Positions 1 to 9,000 of a DNA stretch of 10,301 nucleotides are shown in pieces. Every line of letters starts with the position of its first letter. Positions within the stretch are counted from its first letter, which is position 1. This DNA comes from Halocafeteria seosinensis (taxonomy: Eukaryota; Sar; Bigyra; Bicosoecida). A model generated the notes under the pieces. It was not told the DNA's origin. It was given only the letters and a program-made list of their open reading frames with translations, and made no database searches. The stretch covers positions 1 to 10,301 of the forward strand of contig LVLI01000865.1 of the NCBI GenBank assembly GCA_001687465.1, given 5' to 3'. A program made the translations under genes and the position numbers.

Positions 1-1130
1 GTGTACATCCTGACGAGATATCGCGAAAAATTGCCGTGTTTTGTCCAAAGAGATGAGTGAGGAAAGTTTCAATATCCTTCCGGTTATCCTCAGTCATGAA
101 TACGAGGCGGGGTAGATAAGCACCCGTTTTACAATCAGTCCATCCTGCCAACGCCCTTCCTCCGACGTTTCGAACAATTGCAGCAAATAGTGGAAAACAT
201 TGTTGATCCCTTGTCCCAGCCTCCACGAGCGATTATATGATGTAATTCTACATCCCGAGTGTTTGCCATTTGATTGGATGCGCCAATGCGCAAAGATGTG
301 CCGACGTAATTGACCTTTTCCTCATCCTTTTCCTTCAACCACGTCGTCAATTTGGTCGCTGGGGCTTTCATTCTTTGGAGTTGTGGGAAAATAAAGTTTT
401 GCTCACCATAGTTTCCTCTAGAGGTTATGAGACAACTACCTAAGCAGTGCCAGTAGTCAATCTCATAATTGGACCTATCCGGAAAGAAACTCATGGGCTG
501 GAAGGTGGAGGTCTTTTTCTGAGCCCAATCAGCAGTGAGGTATTCTCCAGTAATGGGTAGTGACAGGCAATTCCACGTCATCAGAGCGACTTCACCAGCG
601 CGTGCCACTGCGAGCCAGTTTATCACTATGGCCGCTCTCCTCATCATTGCCTGTGGGTTGTTCTCTGCGAGGAAACGCCTCGCGAACTCAATCAAGTCGC
701 ATCGCAGCATGGGAGGTGCCTTTTCGGCGAAAGGGATCCCATCCCGCATGCAACGTTGCGAGACTAGGTTTCTGATCCGATTCCCAATCTGCATAAACCA
801 GTCAGAATCCGATAGCTTTTTCAATTCAGGATTTTTGGGATACTTCTTCTGCAGCAAACTCTTAGTGTATGTAAAGTACTGATAGGCTGTGTTGCCTTTC
901 AAGAGATCCCCGTTGGCTTTTTTTCCGCACTCTACCAGATATGTGGCATACTCTGCTAACATATCCTTTGAGCAAACCACCTGTTCCTGTTCTTCTATCT
1001 TCTTGCTCGACAGGAAGGCATCTAGATGGTACTGAGCGGTAATTGCGTTCCTTAACGCGCTCTGAGAATTTCCTGCCGCCGCCAGCTTATTATACACAAC
1101 CGGGGCATCTCCCTCGTCTACTTCTTCCAT
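1..1130 (-). pseudogene. Tyrosine recombinase (crypton/DIRS-like), frameshifted and cut by window edge
   Basis: Phage-integrase-fold DNA recombinase, probably from a eukaryotic mobile element. The first frame runs from the ATG at 1130 (in-frame TAA just upstream at 1143-1145) for 331 codons to a stop at 135. Residues about 20-140 look like the helical core-binding domain. The catalytic part shows ARAGEV with R177, a candidate hairpin lysine in AQKKTS (K205/K206), TSLRIGAS with R281, and GGW with W305. After residue 312 the homology leaves this frame: a second frame open from 199 to the window edge encodes GGRALAGW and LPRLVF, which look like the usual C-terminal part of this family. The frames cross at the TTTT run at 194-197. 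The codon for a plausible catalytic tyrosine (HYL, 187-189) sits in the third frame. Either the gene is inactive or a homopolymer base is miscalled. The recombinase family call is firm; the element class is inferred. Confidence 0.75.
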
Positions 1131-1269
1131 GAAGATTGAAGATTACTTTGCTATCCTTCCTGGGTAAACAGTTTATGCCGCAAATAGCTCACCGCAAATC
1201 CGGTTCCCCGTCGAGATGGGAAGATCGCCCCTCTTTGGCCTCCCACGGATAAATCCCACTTCGCCGAGA

Positions 1270-1310
1270 GACTGAAAATAGTCTAGTGGCACTTTATAGC
1301 ACTTTCAGTC
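1270..1310. repeat. Short inverted repeat upstream of the recombinase
   Basis: GACTGAAA at 1270-1277 is the exact reverse complement of TTTCAGTC at 1303-1310, with a 25-base spacer that also contains one full and the start of a second GCACTTT direct repeat (1289-1295 and 1299-1305). It lies about 140 bases upstream of the recombinase ATG. An 8-base arm can arise by chance; a regulatory or element-end role is only a possibility. Confidence 0.3.
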
Positions 1311-1617
1311 GAGAAGCTGTATGGTGCACATATATCTTCCTGTTCGCTGGTTGCAAGTTGCAACGTGCAACAAGATCCAAATCCGAAGTTATGGACCTTT
1401 GCAACTGCATACCCGTAGTTCGGAGAGAAACTGTAAAAGTCTTGTGTGTAGATGTGTATTGGTAATGATGACACAACCCTATGAAGATATATATTACTGT
1501 ATATACCGTGTTGTATATGTATTTGCAGCGCTCCTCAAACGGAGTTCCTTCCTGCGCTGAAGTCGAAGAAAAGAAAGAGCGGTCGGAACGAGGTCGGACG
1601 GAAACGGCATAGATGAC

Positions 1618-1666
1618 AAAAGCGGACACACACGAGCAAAAGCGCACCAACCCACCCTCAAAAGCG
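1618..1666 (+). repeat. Three AAAAGCG motifs at about 21-base spacing
   Basis: AAAAGCG occurs at 1618-1624, 1638-1644 and 1660-1666, spaced 20 and 22 bases apart, roughly two helical turns. A related AAAAGGGCG follows near 1699. A GGTCGGA pair lies just before it (1581-1587 and 1592-1598). Such spacing could hold a DNA-binding protein or reflect phased A-tracts, but no adjacent gene start makes the role clear. Confidence 0.25.
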
Positions 1667-2015
1667 TGCGTTTCAGCTTCACAAATGCAGAAATCCGCAA
1701 AAGGGCGCACCTTCTTTGGCAAGCTCTTATTTCACCATTCCTGCTCGGAATTGTATATTTCTTGTTTTGAATGATAGTAAAACAGTAAACGTGCTATATT
1801 GACTATATCTCTCTTTTTCAATGCAGCCGAAAGCGACGGAATATGCCAACAAAGTCACACGCCAACGCGCACCCAGCTCAGGAAAATCGCCCCATGTTGT
1901 TCGTGGCTATATCTCGATATTGGATGGACGTATCCAGGTTCCAAGACTAGATTTGGAATCCTTGTTAAAATGTGGCTCAGAAATGATGACGCATGTTACA
2001 TGAAGTGACCTAGGG

Positions 2016-2534
2016 ATGGAAATACAATTTTACCCGTGGGTAAAATATATTTTTGCCGATCTGGGCGATTTGTCCCGCGCACCTGAGTATAGTGTATTCT
2101 GGGAACGGGAAGTAGTCCCTTCTCGCCTTAACCAGCACTGCATGTTATCTAGGGTGCCATCACGAAAGTCACCGTGCATACATTCCTGTGGCACCCTTTT
2201 ATGTGGAAGGACTTTTCTAACTGATCAAAGAATTGTGTTTCTGCATAGTGTCGCCTACGGTAGGCGAGAAGCGTATCAGGGAACTCAGAATTACTGCTAT
2301 GAGGGTAGCATAACTCACGGCACGTATGCAGCACCTCTCTATATGCATGCTCATAAATCGGCCGCAACAACTATGTTTTGGTTGTTTCGGAATCGGGGGA
2401 TATCGTCGTCCTCTTCTCACCTGGAACTCGCGGAGGTTATGACTCATGAGTGTTTGGACATCTTAGAAACTATCAATGCGGTGGATGGACACCGGCTCGG
2501 TAGAATCCATTCCGGCCAAACACTTCCATTTTAA
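2016..2534 (+). CDS. Doubtful hypothetical protein, 172 aa
   Basis: Plus-strand frame with an in-frame TGA just upstream (2001-2003), an ATG with purine at -3 and G at +4, and a TAA stop. The 172-residue product has no domain I recognise, no signal peptide, no membrane helix and no repeat. It begins MEIQFYPWVKYIF and carries a serine run near residue 130 (GISSSSSHLEL). Two perfect inverted repeats (2151-2197 and 2251-2267) fall inside it, which is unusual for an ordinary coding region. Its length is somewhat more than expected by chance in a gap of this size, but nothing else supports it. It could be an exon, a remnant, or noise. Confidence 0.2.
   Translation: MEIQFYPWVKYIFADLGDLSRAPEYSVFWEREVVPSRLNQHCMLSRVPSRKSPCIHSCGTLLCGRTFLTDQRIVFLHSVAYGRREAYQGTQNYCYEGSITHGTYAAPLYMHAHKSAATTMFWLFRNRGISSSSSHLELAEVMTHECLDILETINAVDGHRLGRIHSGQTLPF
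2151..2197. repeat. Perfect 9-bp inverted repeat with nested stem
   Basis: AGGGTGCCA at 2151-2159 is the exact reverse complement of TGGCACCCT at 2189-2197, with a 29-base loop. A second pairing, CACG (2161-2164) with CGTG (2173-2176), nests inside. The downstream arm runs into TTTT. It resembles a small hairpin. No gene boundary is nearby, so a terminator role is not supported. Confidence 0.4.
2251..2267. repeat. 17-bp palindrome
   Basis: TCGCCTAC (2251-2258), one central G (2259) and GTAGGCGA (2260-2267) form a perfect two-fold symmetric site. Dyad symmetry with an odd centre is typical of dimeric protein binding sites. TCTCGCCT at 2121-2128 is also the reverse complement of AGGCGAGA at 2262-2269. 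No function can be assigned. Confidence 0.4.
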
Positions 2535-2686
2535 GTCCTCCAATGATCTCAGGTAGAAATCGCAGTAGTGGCATGAGTGCAGCAGCGCCGTTTGCTCACA
2601 CCGAACAGACAGTGTGACATAAGTTAGTGACAGACCTTAGGCGCTGGGTCATCAACAACTGGAGCCCTCAAGACCTTCTCACTGAC

Positions 2687-2911
2687 ATGGCATGCAGGCT
2701 GCAGCATCGGCTGAGCATGCTACCTCAGCGCGATGATGAAGTACGGGCGTTGAAACCTGCCTGTGAAAGCAAACCAGAAGCGCCCGATCTAGAAGCCTTA
2801 AAAGGGTTTGCGAGAAGAGTGTTAGGACGGACTGATTCTGTTGACGACATAAGACGCAAGTCTGTTTTCCTGCAGCTTGCGCTACGAATGTATAAGCACC
2901 GGGCCCTATAG
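2687..2911 (+). CDS. Doubtful small hypothetical protein or exon remnant, 74 aa
   Basis: The plus-strand frame is open from just after a TGA at 2615-2617 to the TAG at 2909-2911, and its first ATG is at 2687. The composition is protein-like: charged and helical-looking, with segments such as EALKGFARRVLGR and SVDDIRRKSVF. No family is recognised. The frame might be the last exon of a gene whose upstream part is not evident, or a decayed fragment. The absence of repeats, hydrophobic segments or a recognisable motif leaves it at low confidence. Confidence 0.22.
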   Translation: MACRLQHRLSMLPQRDDEVRALKPACESKPEAPDLEALKGFARRVLGRTDSVDDIRRKSVFLQLALRMYKHRAL

Positions 2912-2972
2912 CCATGGTGGTGTACTGCCTCATCGATGGGAGAGTTCTCTAGCTGCATACTGTACAAATTGT

Positions 2973-2984
2973 ACGCGTACGCGT
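2973..2984. repeat. Tandem ACGCGT palindrome
   Basis: Two adjacent ACGCGT hexamers form a self-complementary 12-mer. The preceding bases GTACAA and TTGTAC (2962-2967 and 2969-2974) make a second small dyad around one base. ACGCGT is the core of the MluI cell-cycle box in fungi, but here the site lies about 70 bases downstream of a stop codon, so promoter function is not indicated. Confidence 0.25.
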
Positions 2985-3053
2985 GTTCTCAAATTGAATT
3001 CCTGAAGCGTCGCTGAGAGTTGGGCACCACGTCTAACTTTACAATGCCGGTGT

Positions 3054-6000
3054 TCACTTTTTGTCCTCGTCCTTTTTCCTTGGCAGCCGGTGACTCTTCC
3101 ATCCTTGTATGGATACGGCCTGAGCTTTCCGGAGCGCGTTTTTCGTCTCCACGTCTTCATCCATTTTGACCTGTTTGAATTCTCTCTTATTACTGCCCTT
3201 GGCTAGCCTTGGTGGTGCAGCAACCGGCTCTGCAGACGCCTTGCTTTCGTGGTCAGCAGAACTCTCACTCGAAACGGCGCGTTTCCAATCTAGCCGACGC
3301 GGCGGATGTGTGCGGATGTGCACCAACGGTGAAACTTCCCCAAGAACACGCGCCCTCCACTTTCGAAGTATCAACCCTGCTTTCTCGGCTACCGATAGAC
3401 GTGCCTTCTCAATCTCGGCTATACTAGTGACTTGAATTTCCTCCTGGTGAGAAGCGTCTTCCGGAGTGGGAGGGTCTAACGAGAGAAGAGACCAAACATT
3501 TCTCTTGACAAGCTCGACGTTTTCAAATTCAACGAACGTTGCCATAGTCTTTTTCGAAGTATTATCCCCAATCGGGTTGTATACCCGCACGCCCACTTCC
3601 GATGATTCCTCGTCCCTATCCCCACTCGATACAATCTGCTGTCGGTGCAGTCGGGGAATATCCTGGTCATCAATAAAGAACCTTGCAACTCTCAGTGGTA
3701 ACCCCAATTGCTCCGCGTATAACAGCTTAATGTCATCCATCCTGCAAGCACGCACGGCATTTCGTCGGCGACGAACAGCAATCAGCACAAGTAATGCTAT
3801 CAGCGCGAGTCCTAACACGCCGGGGACACCAACCGAACTGGCAATCTTTGCAATATTTGGTTGTGCCGCGCTACTTACGACTGTATGGCAACTTGTATCG
3901 CCAACCGAAGCAGTTGAACCAGAAGCACACTTTTCACAATAGCTTTGAGAGTCGGAAGGAACGTAGCCTTCCTCGCAAGAATAGCACCTAGTGCCGTTGA
4001 CGTCGGCTATTTCAAAGGCCTTACACGGAATACATACGGACTGATTGAAGCTAGGGACGGTACCTCCACCGCACATCGAACATTCCGACGATAGCTCCGT
4101 TGCAACCTCGTTCGCCGAACAATTCAAACACGCATCCTGGTCCACAGATGGAATACGACCAACACCACACGTCTGACAGTAAACGTCCTCCAAACTTGCA
4201 AATTGATGTAAAGGACACTGTACACAAAATTTCCGATCAGGACTTGGAACCGTTCCAGCCTCACAAGGTTGACAAGAAACATCGTTCCCATCAGCGATCT
4301 CATGGTTCGGGCAAACGCTACATCCATCTTTTTGCGGATTGGGAATCTCTCCTCCATCACATACGTGGCACGTTGAATCGTTTCTCGTAGCAATCTCGTG
4401 TTCTGGGCAATCCTCGCAACCACCTTGCTCTTCAGTCGGTACCCTTCCACTCCCGCAATATTGGCACTCGGTGTCCGATTCACGTGCAAACATATGGAAG
4501 GGGCACGCAGCACAAACACCATTAACAAAATCTGGGATAGTCCCAGCACCACAAGGATGGCATTCATTGTCAGTATCCTCAGATACCTGATCAGGGCGGC
4601 AAGGCAAACATTTGTCCTGGGCAGCATTTGGTATATTCCCCGGTCCACATGATATGCATTCAGTATCCTCTCGAGTTGCAATCTCATGCAAAGAGCAATT
4701 CTTACACCCATCCTTTACTGCAGTTGGAACCTGGCCGGATCCACAAGGTTGGCATTCAATATCCAGACTCGTTGCATATTCGAAGCCAGGACAATCATTG
4801 CAACCGTCGTGGTTTTCGTTAGGAATCTTCCCTGCCCCACAGTATTGACATTGATCATCCTCTTCCGTGGCAAATTGATTCACTGAGCAGTTCTGACAGC
4901 CGTCTTGACTTGCTGTTGGAATTTCTCCGGCACCGCAAATTTGGCACGTGTTGTCCGACACTGTGGCAAATTGGAAGCTTGGGCAACGAACGCAGCCATT
5001 TTGCTCACTATTAGGGACCTCTCCAGCTTCGCACGCTTGGCATACCGCATCTTCATCGGTGGCAAATTCATGAGGTGGACACGGTCTGCAACCGCCTCGA
5101 TCTAGCGTCGGCACCATGCCGCTACCACAGCTGTGGCATTCGGTGTCATATTTCGTGGCAAACTGGTAACTTGTACAATTGGCACACTCTCGCTGGAATG
5201 GGTCAGGAACCATTCCCAAAGGGCAGGTCTTACAGGTAGGACTTAGATCCGATGCCGCCTGAAATTTCAAGCAGGATTCGCAACCGTCGCCTTTTGCTGT
5301 CGGTACCTCCCCATTCCCACACGCAGTGCACTGAGAATCGGTTGATAATGAAAACGTATGGGGTGGACAAGGAATGCACGTGCCCTGTGTGGCATTAGGG
5401 ACTCTACCGGGCCCACACTCCCTACAAGTGCCATCTTCGAACCCCGATGCCTCGTGTGGACGACACGGTACACACGCGTCATGCTCTTTGTTCGGAATAC
5501 TTCCGTCTCCACAAATCCGACATTCGTTGTCAACAACAGACGCTACGGTATACCTAGGACATATTGTACACGTACTTTGGTCCTCTGAAGGGACTTTGCC
5601 CTTCCCACAATCCTGACAAATAGTGTCAAAGTATGACGCATACTGCCCTGCACTGCAGTTTCGACACTCGTCTCTGGCCGGGTTTGGGACTTGTCCAGAT
5701 CCACATCTTTGGCACGCCGATGCGTCTACAGTCGCAATTTCACCTTCAGGGCAGCGAATGCATTGCTCTCTGTTTTCGTCAGGGATCTCTCCACGACCAC
5801 AGGTCGTGCATTGCTCGTCCCCTATGCCAGCTGCCTGGTTGTTAGAGCAGTTCTTGCATCCCGAGCGGTCTTCGTTAGGAACCATTCCGAATTCACAAGC
5901 CGAACACAGACTTTCGTCTGACGCAGATACTTGAGACGACGGACAAGGCTCACAACCATCTTGGGAAGGGTTCGGTATCTTTCCAAACCCACAAGACACA

Positions 6001-9000
6001 CATTTATCGTCATTCTCTTTAGCGGACTCATGTGCGGCGCAAGACATGCATCTCTCGCCCGGGGCATCAGGCACCTTTCCTGGCCCACAGCCAATGCAAC
6101 CCTCGTTCCTATCGTCTGGAACTTTGCCTGCATCGCAAGTACGGCAAGAAGAATCTTCTGAGGTAGCTACCTCATTTACAGCGCATTGACGACAGGTCGA
6201 TTGGTTTGCAACAGGAACACTCCCTGCCCCACAGCTAATACACATCTCTTGGTTACGATCTGCGATCTCGTTCGGCTCACATGCTCGACAGGAAGCATCT
6301 TCGTTCGTGGCTACGAGGCCAACCTCGCATTTTACGCAACTCGATTGATTTGCAGTAGGAATCAGTCCTGGACCGCAGGCTTGACATACATCGTCTTGAC
6401 GACCAGCTACTTCATGAGCCTGACAACTCGTACACCCATTTTGTTCAGTCGTCGGAACCGTTCCAGTTTCACATTCTCGGCATTCGGCATCACTTGTCGT
6501 AGCATATAAGTGACGGGGGCAAGATTCGCACTGGTCTCCGGCAGTGTTCGGAACTTTTCCGGGGCCACAACTCATGCAAATTTCATGCAGACCATCCGGA
6601 ATCTCATTGGGAGCACATGCTTGGCACGATGCGTCTCCACTTCTTGCTACCTGATTGGCGGCACAAGGAATGCAGGTCGACTGGTTATCGGTGGGTGCAT
6701 ATCCTGCCGTGCATTTGAGACAGTGTTCCTGTTTGAAGTCTGGCACCTTACCGGGATCACACAAATGACATTTATCTTCTTCAGGTGCGGAGATGTGACC
6801 AACATCGCATGTGAGACAGGTGGATTGATTAGCATTGGGCACCTTACCGGGGCCGCAGTTTTGGCATATGTCATCATCAAGCCCCGCAACTTCATACGCT
6901 TTACAGCTGGTGCAACCGTCCTTGTCAGAGTTGGGAATTGAACCATACCCGCAATCTTTACACTCATCATAGCCGATGGCCGCATATTGGTGCGCACCAC
7001 ACGATAAACAGCTATCACCGTTAGTATTAGGCACAGTGCCGGCACCACAGCTGATACAAGCTTCTTGTTTGCTATCAGGAACATCTCCTGCACTGCAAGA
7101 CTGGCAAGAGGAATCTTCTGAAGAGGCAACTTTATTTTCATCGCACAGTTTGCAACTGGATTGGTCCTCATTTGGTATCATTCCTGCACCACAGCTAATG
7201 CATATCTCATTATTACTATCGGAAATCTCATTCGCTTCGCATGCCTGACATGAGCTATGCTCGATGCCAGCAACGAAGCCATTCTCACATCGAACACAAA
7301 CAGACTGATTTGCAGCGGGTACATGTCCGGGAGGGCAGTTTTGGCAAACATCATCTTCAAAATCTGCAACTTGGTGCAGCGGACAACTGGTGCATCCATC
7401 CTGTTCTGCATTAGGTATCTTGCCAAGTCCACACGGTTGGCATTTACCATCGTCTTCCGTTGCGTACTTGTGTATTGCGCATGTCAGACACTGGTCTCCT
7501 GCTTCATCTGGCACTCGTCCTGCTCCACAGCTTTCGCAGGAGTCCTGTCTGCTGTTGGGTACTTGACCGGAATCACAAAGTCGGCATGTTACATCGCCCG
7601 GAATAGCAAATTTATTGGATTCGCAATCGACACAGGTCGATTGGTTATTGTTGGGGAATTTGCCAGGACCACAGTCTACACAGTGCTTGTGCTTGCTATC
7701 AGTAACTTTACCGGCATCACAACGGTGACACAACCCATCTTCATTTCCAGCAACTTCACCCGCGCCGCAAAGTTTACAACCGGATTGATTCGCATTAGGT
7801 ACCATACCAAGTCCACAGCTCCGACATATGTCATCCGTACTCGCAGCTACTTCGTGGGGGCGACAACTTAGACAACCATCTCCGGCAGTATTGGGGATTG
7901 AGCCAGGTCCGCACAATGCGCACTCTTCTGCATTATTCAACGAATATTCATAGGGAGCGCACGATTCGCAGCCATCTCCATTGGATGTAGGGACCTTTCC
8001 TGGACCACAGCTGACACAAACTTCTCGGCTATCATCTGGCACCGTTCCACCTTCGCAGCTTCGGCATGATGCATCGTCTGGTGAGGCAACTTCGTCAGTT
8101 TCGCACTCTTCGCAACTAGATTGGGCTTCATTTGGCACCGTTCCCCCGCCACAGCTAATACACTCCTCTCGGTTACTGTCATGGATTTCATTCGACTCAC
8201 AGGAGCGGCATGAAGCATCTTCATCAGTTGCTACAAACCCATCTGGGCATCCGACACAAATGGACTGATTGTTGGACGGGACCCTTCCTGGCCCACAACT
8301 TTCGCAGATATCGTCGTCCTCTCCAGCCACTTGGTTTGCCAAACAACTTGTGCATCCATCCTGCCTCGCATTCGGCACTTTGCCCATACCACAGGTATTG
8401 CACGTATCATCGCTCTCCGTCGCATACATTGCGGATGAGCATGTCATACATTTGTCTCCAGTTTCATTCGGTACCCTTCCAGCGCCACAATTTACACACG
8501 TCTCGTGTTTGCCATCGGGTATCTTACCACCCTCGCATGTTCTGCACTCCGAATCGCCCGCGCGGGCAACTCTATTGTCCTCACACTTGGTGCAAGTAGT
8601 ATGATTGGCATGGGGAACCGTTCCTGGGTAACAGTTGATACATTTTTCATTCTTACTATCTGGAACGGTTCCGCCCTCACAAGAATGGCACAACGCATCA
8701 CCGGGTGATGCCACCTCGCCGGCACTGCAACGTAGACAGCTAGTTTGATCATCACTTGGAATAGTCCCTGCTGAACACGTTATGCATTTTTCCCGATTAC
8801 TGTCCGAGATTTCGCCTGCTTCACATGATCGACACGAAGCATCGTCGTCACTCGCGACGGTACCACCATCACAATCTTTGCAGTCGCCTTGATTGCCATC
8901 TGGTATCCTTCCTGGGCCACAGCTTTTGCATATGTCGTCCCCACTAGAAGCGACCTCGTGGGCAGGACAACTGGTGCAACCATCCTGGTCACCATTAGGC

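Larger units (their letters stand above)
1131..3053. other. Intergenic stretch without a convincing gene
   Basis: This 1.9-kb gap separates the 3' end of the giant minus-strand gene from the start of the minus-strand recombinase. Frames are short and frequently stopped in 1131-2015. Around 1480-1530 the sequence is AT-rich, and 1560-1740 is purine-rich with spaced AAAAGCG motifs. Two plus-strand frames (2016-2534 and 2687-2911) are listed separately with low confidence. I see no tRNA, rRNA, CRISPR or recognisable transposon end. No AATAAA polyadenylation signal is visible within about 150 bases after the giant gene's stop codon. Confidence 0.6.

Noticed and set aside
1294-1722. Minus-strand frame of 142 codons upstream of the recombinase
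   Set aside because: It begins with TTG rather than ATG, has no recognisable domain, and overlaps other equally plausible frames on both strands.
3039-3043. TGTAA on the minus strand shortly after the giant gene's stop, resembling the green-algal polyadenylation signal
   Set aside because: A pentamer 11 bases past a stop codon is too likely by chance, and the lineage is not established.
4124-4711. Minus-strand frame of 195 codons in another phase within the giant gene
   Set aside because: It overlaps the real frame throughout and is fully explained by the 48-bp repeat being a multiple of three, which keeps alternative phases open.
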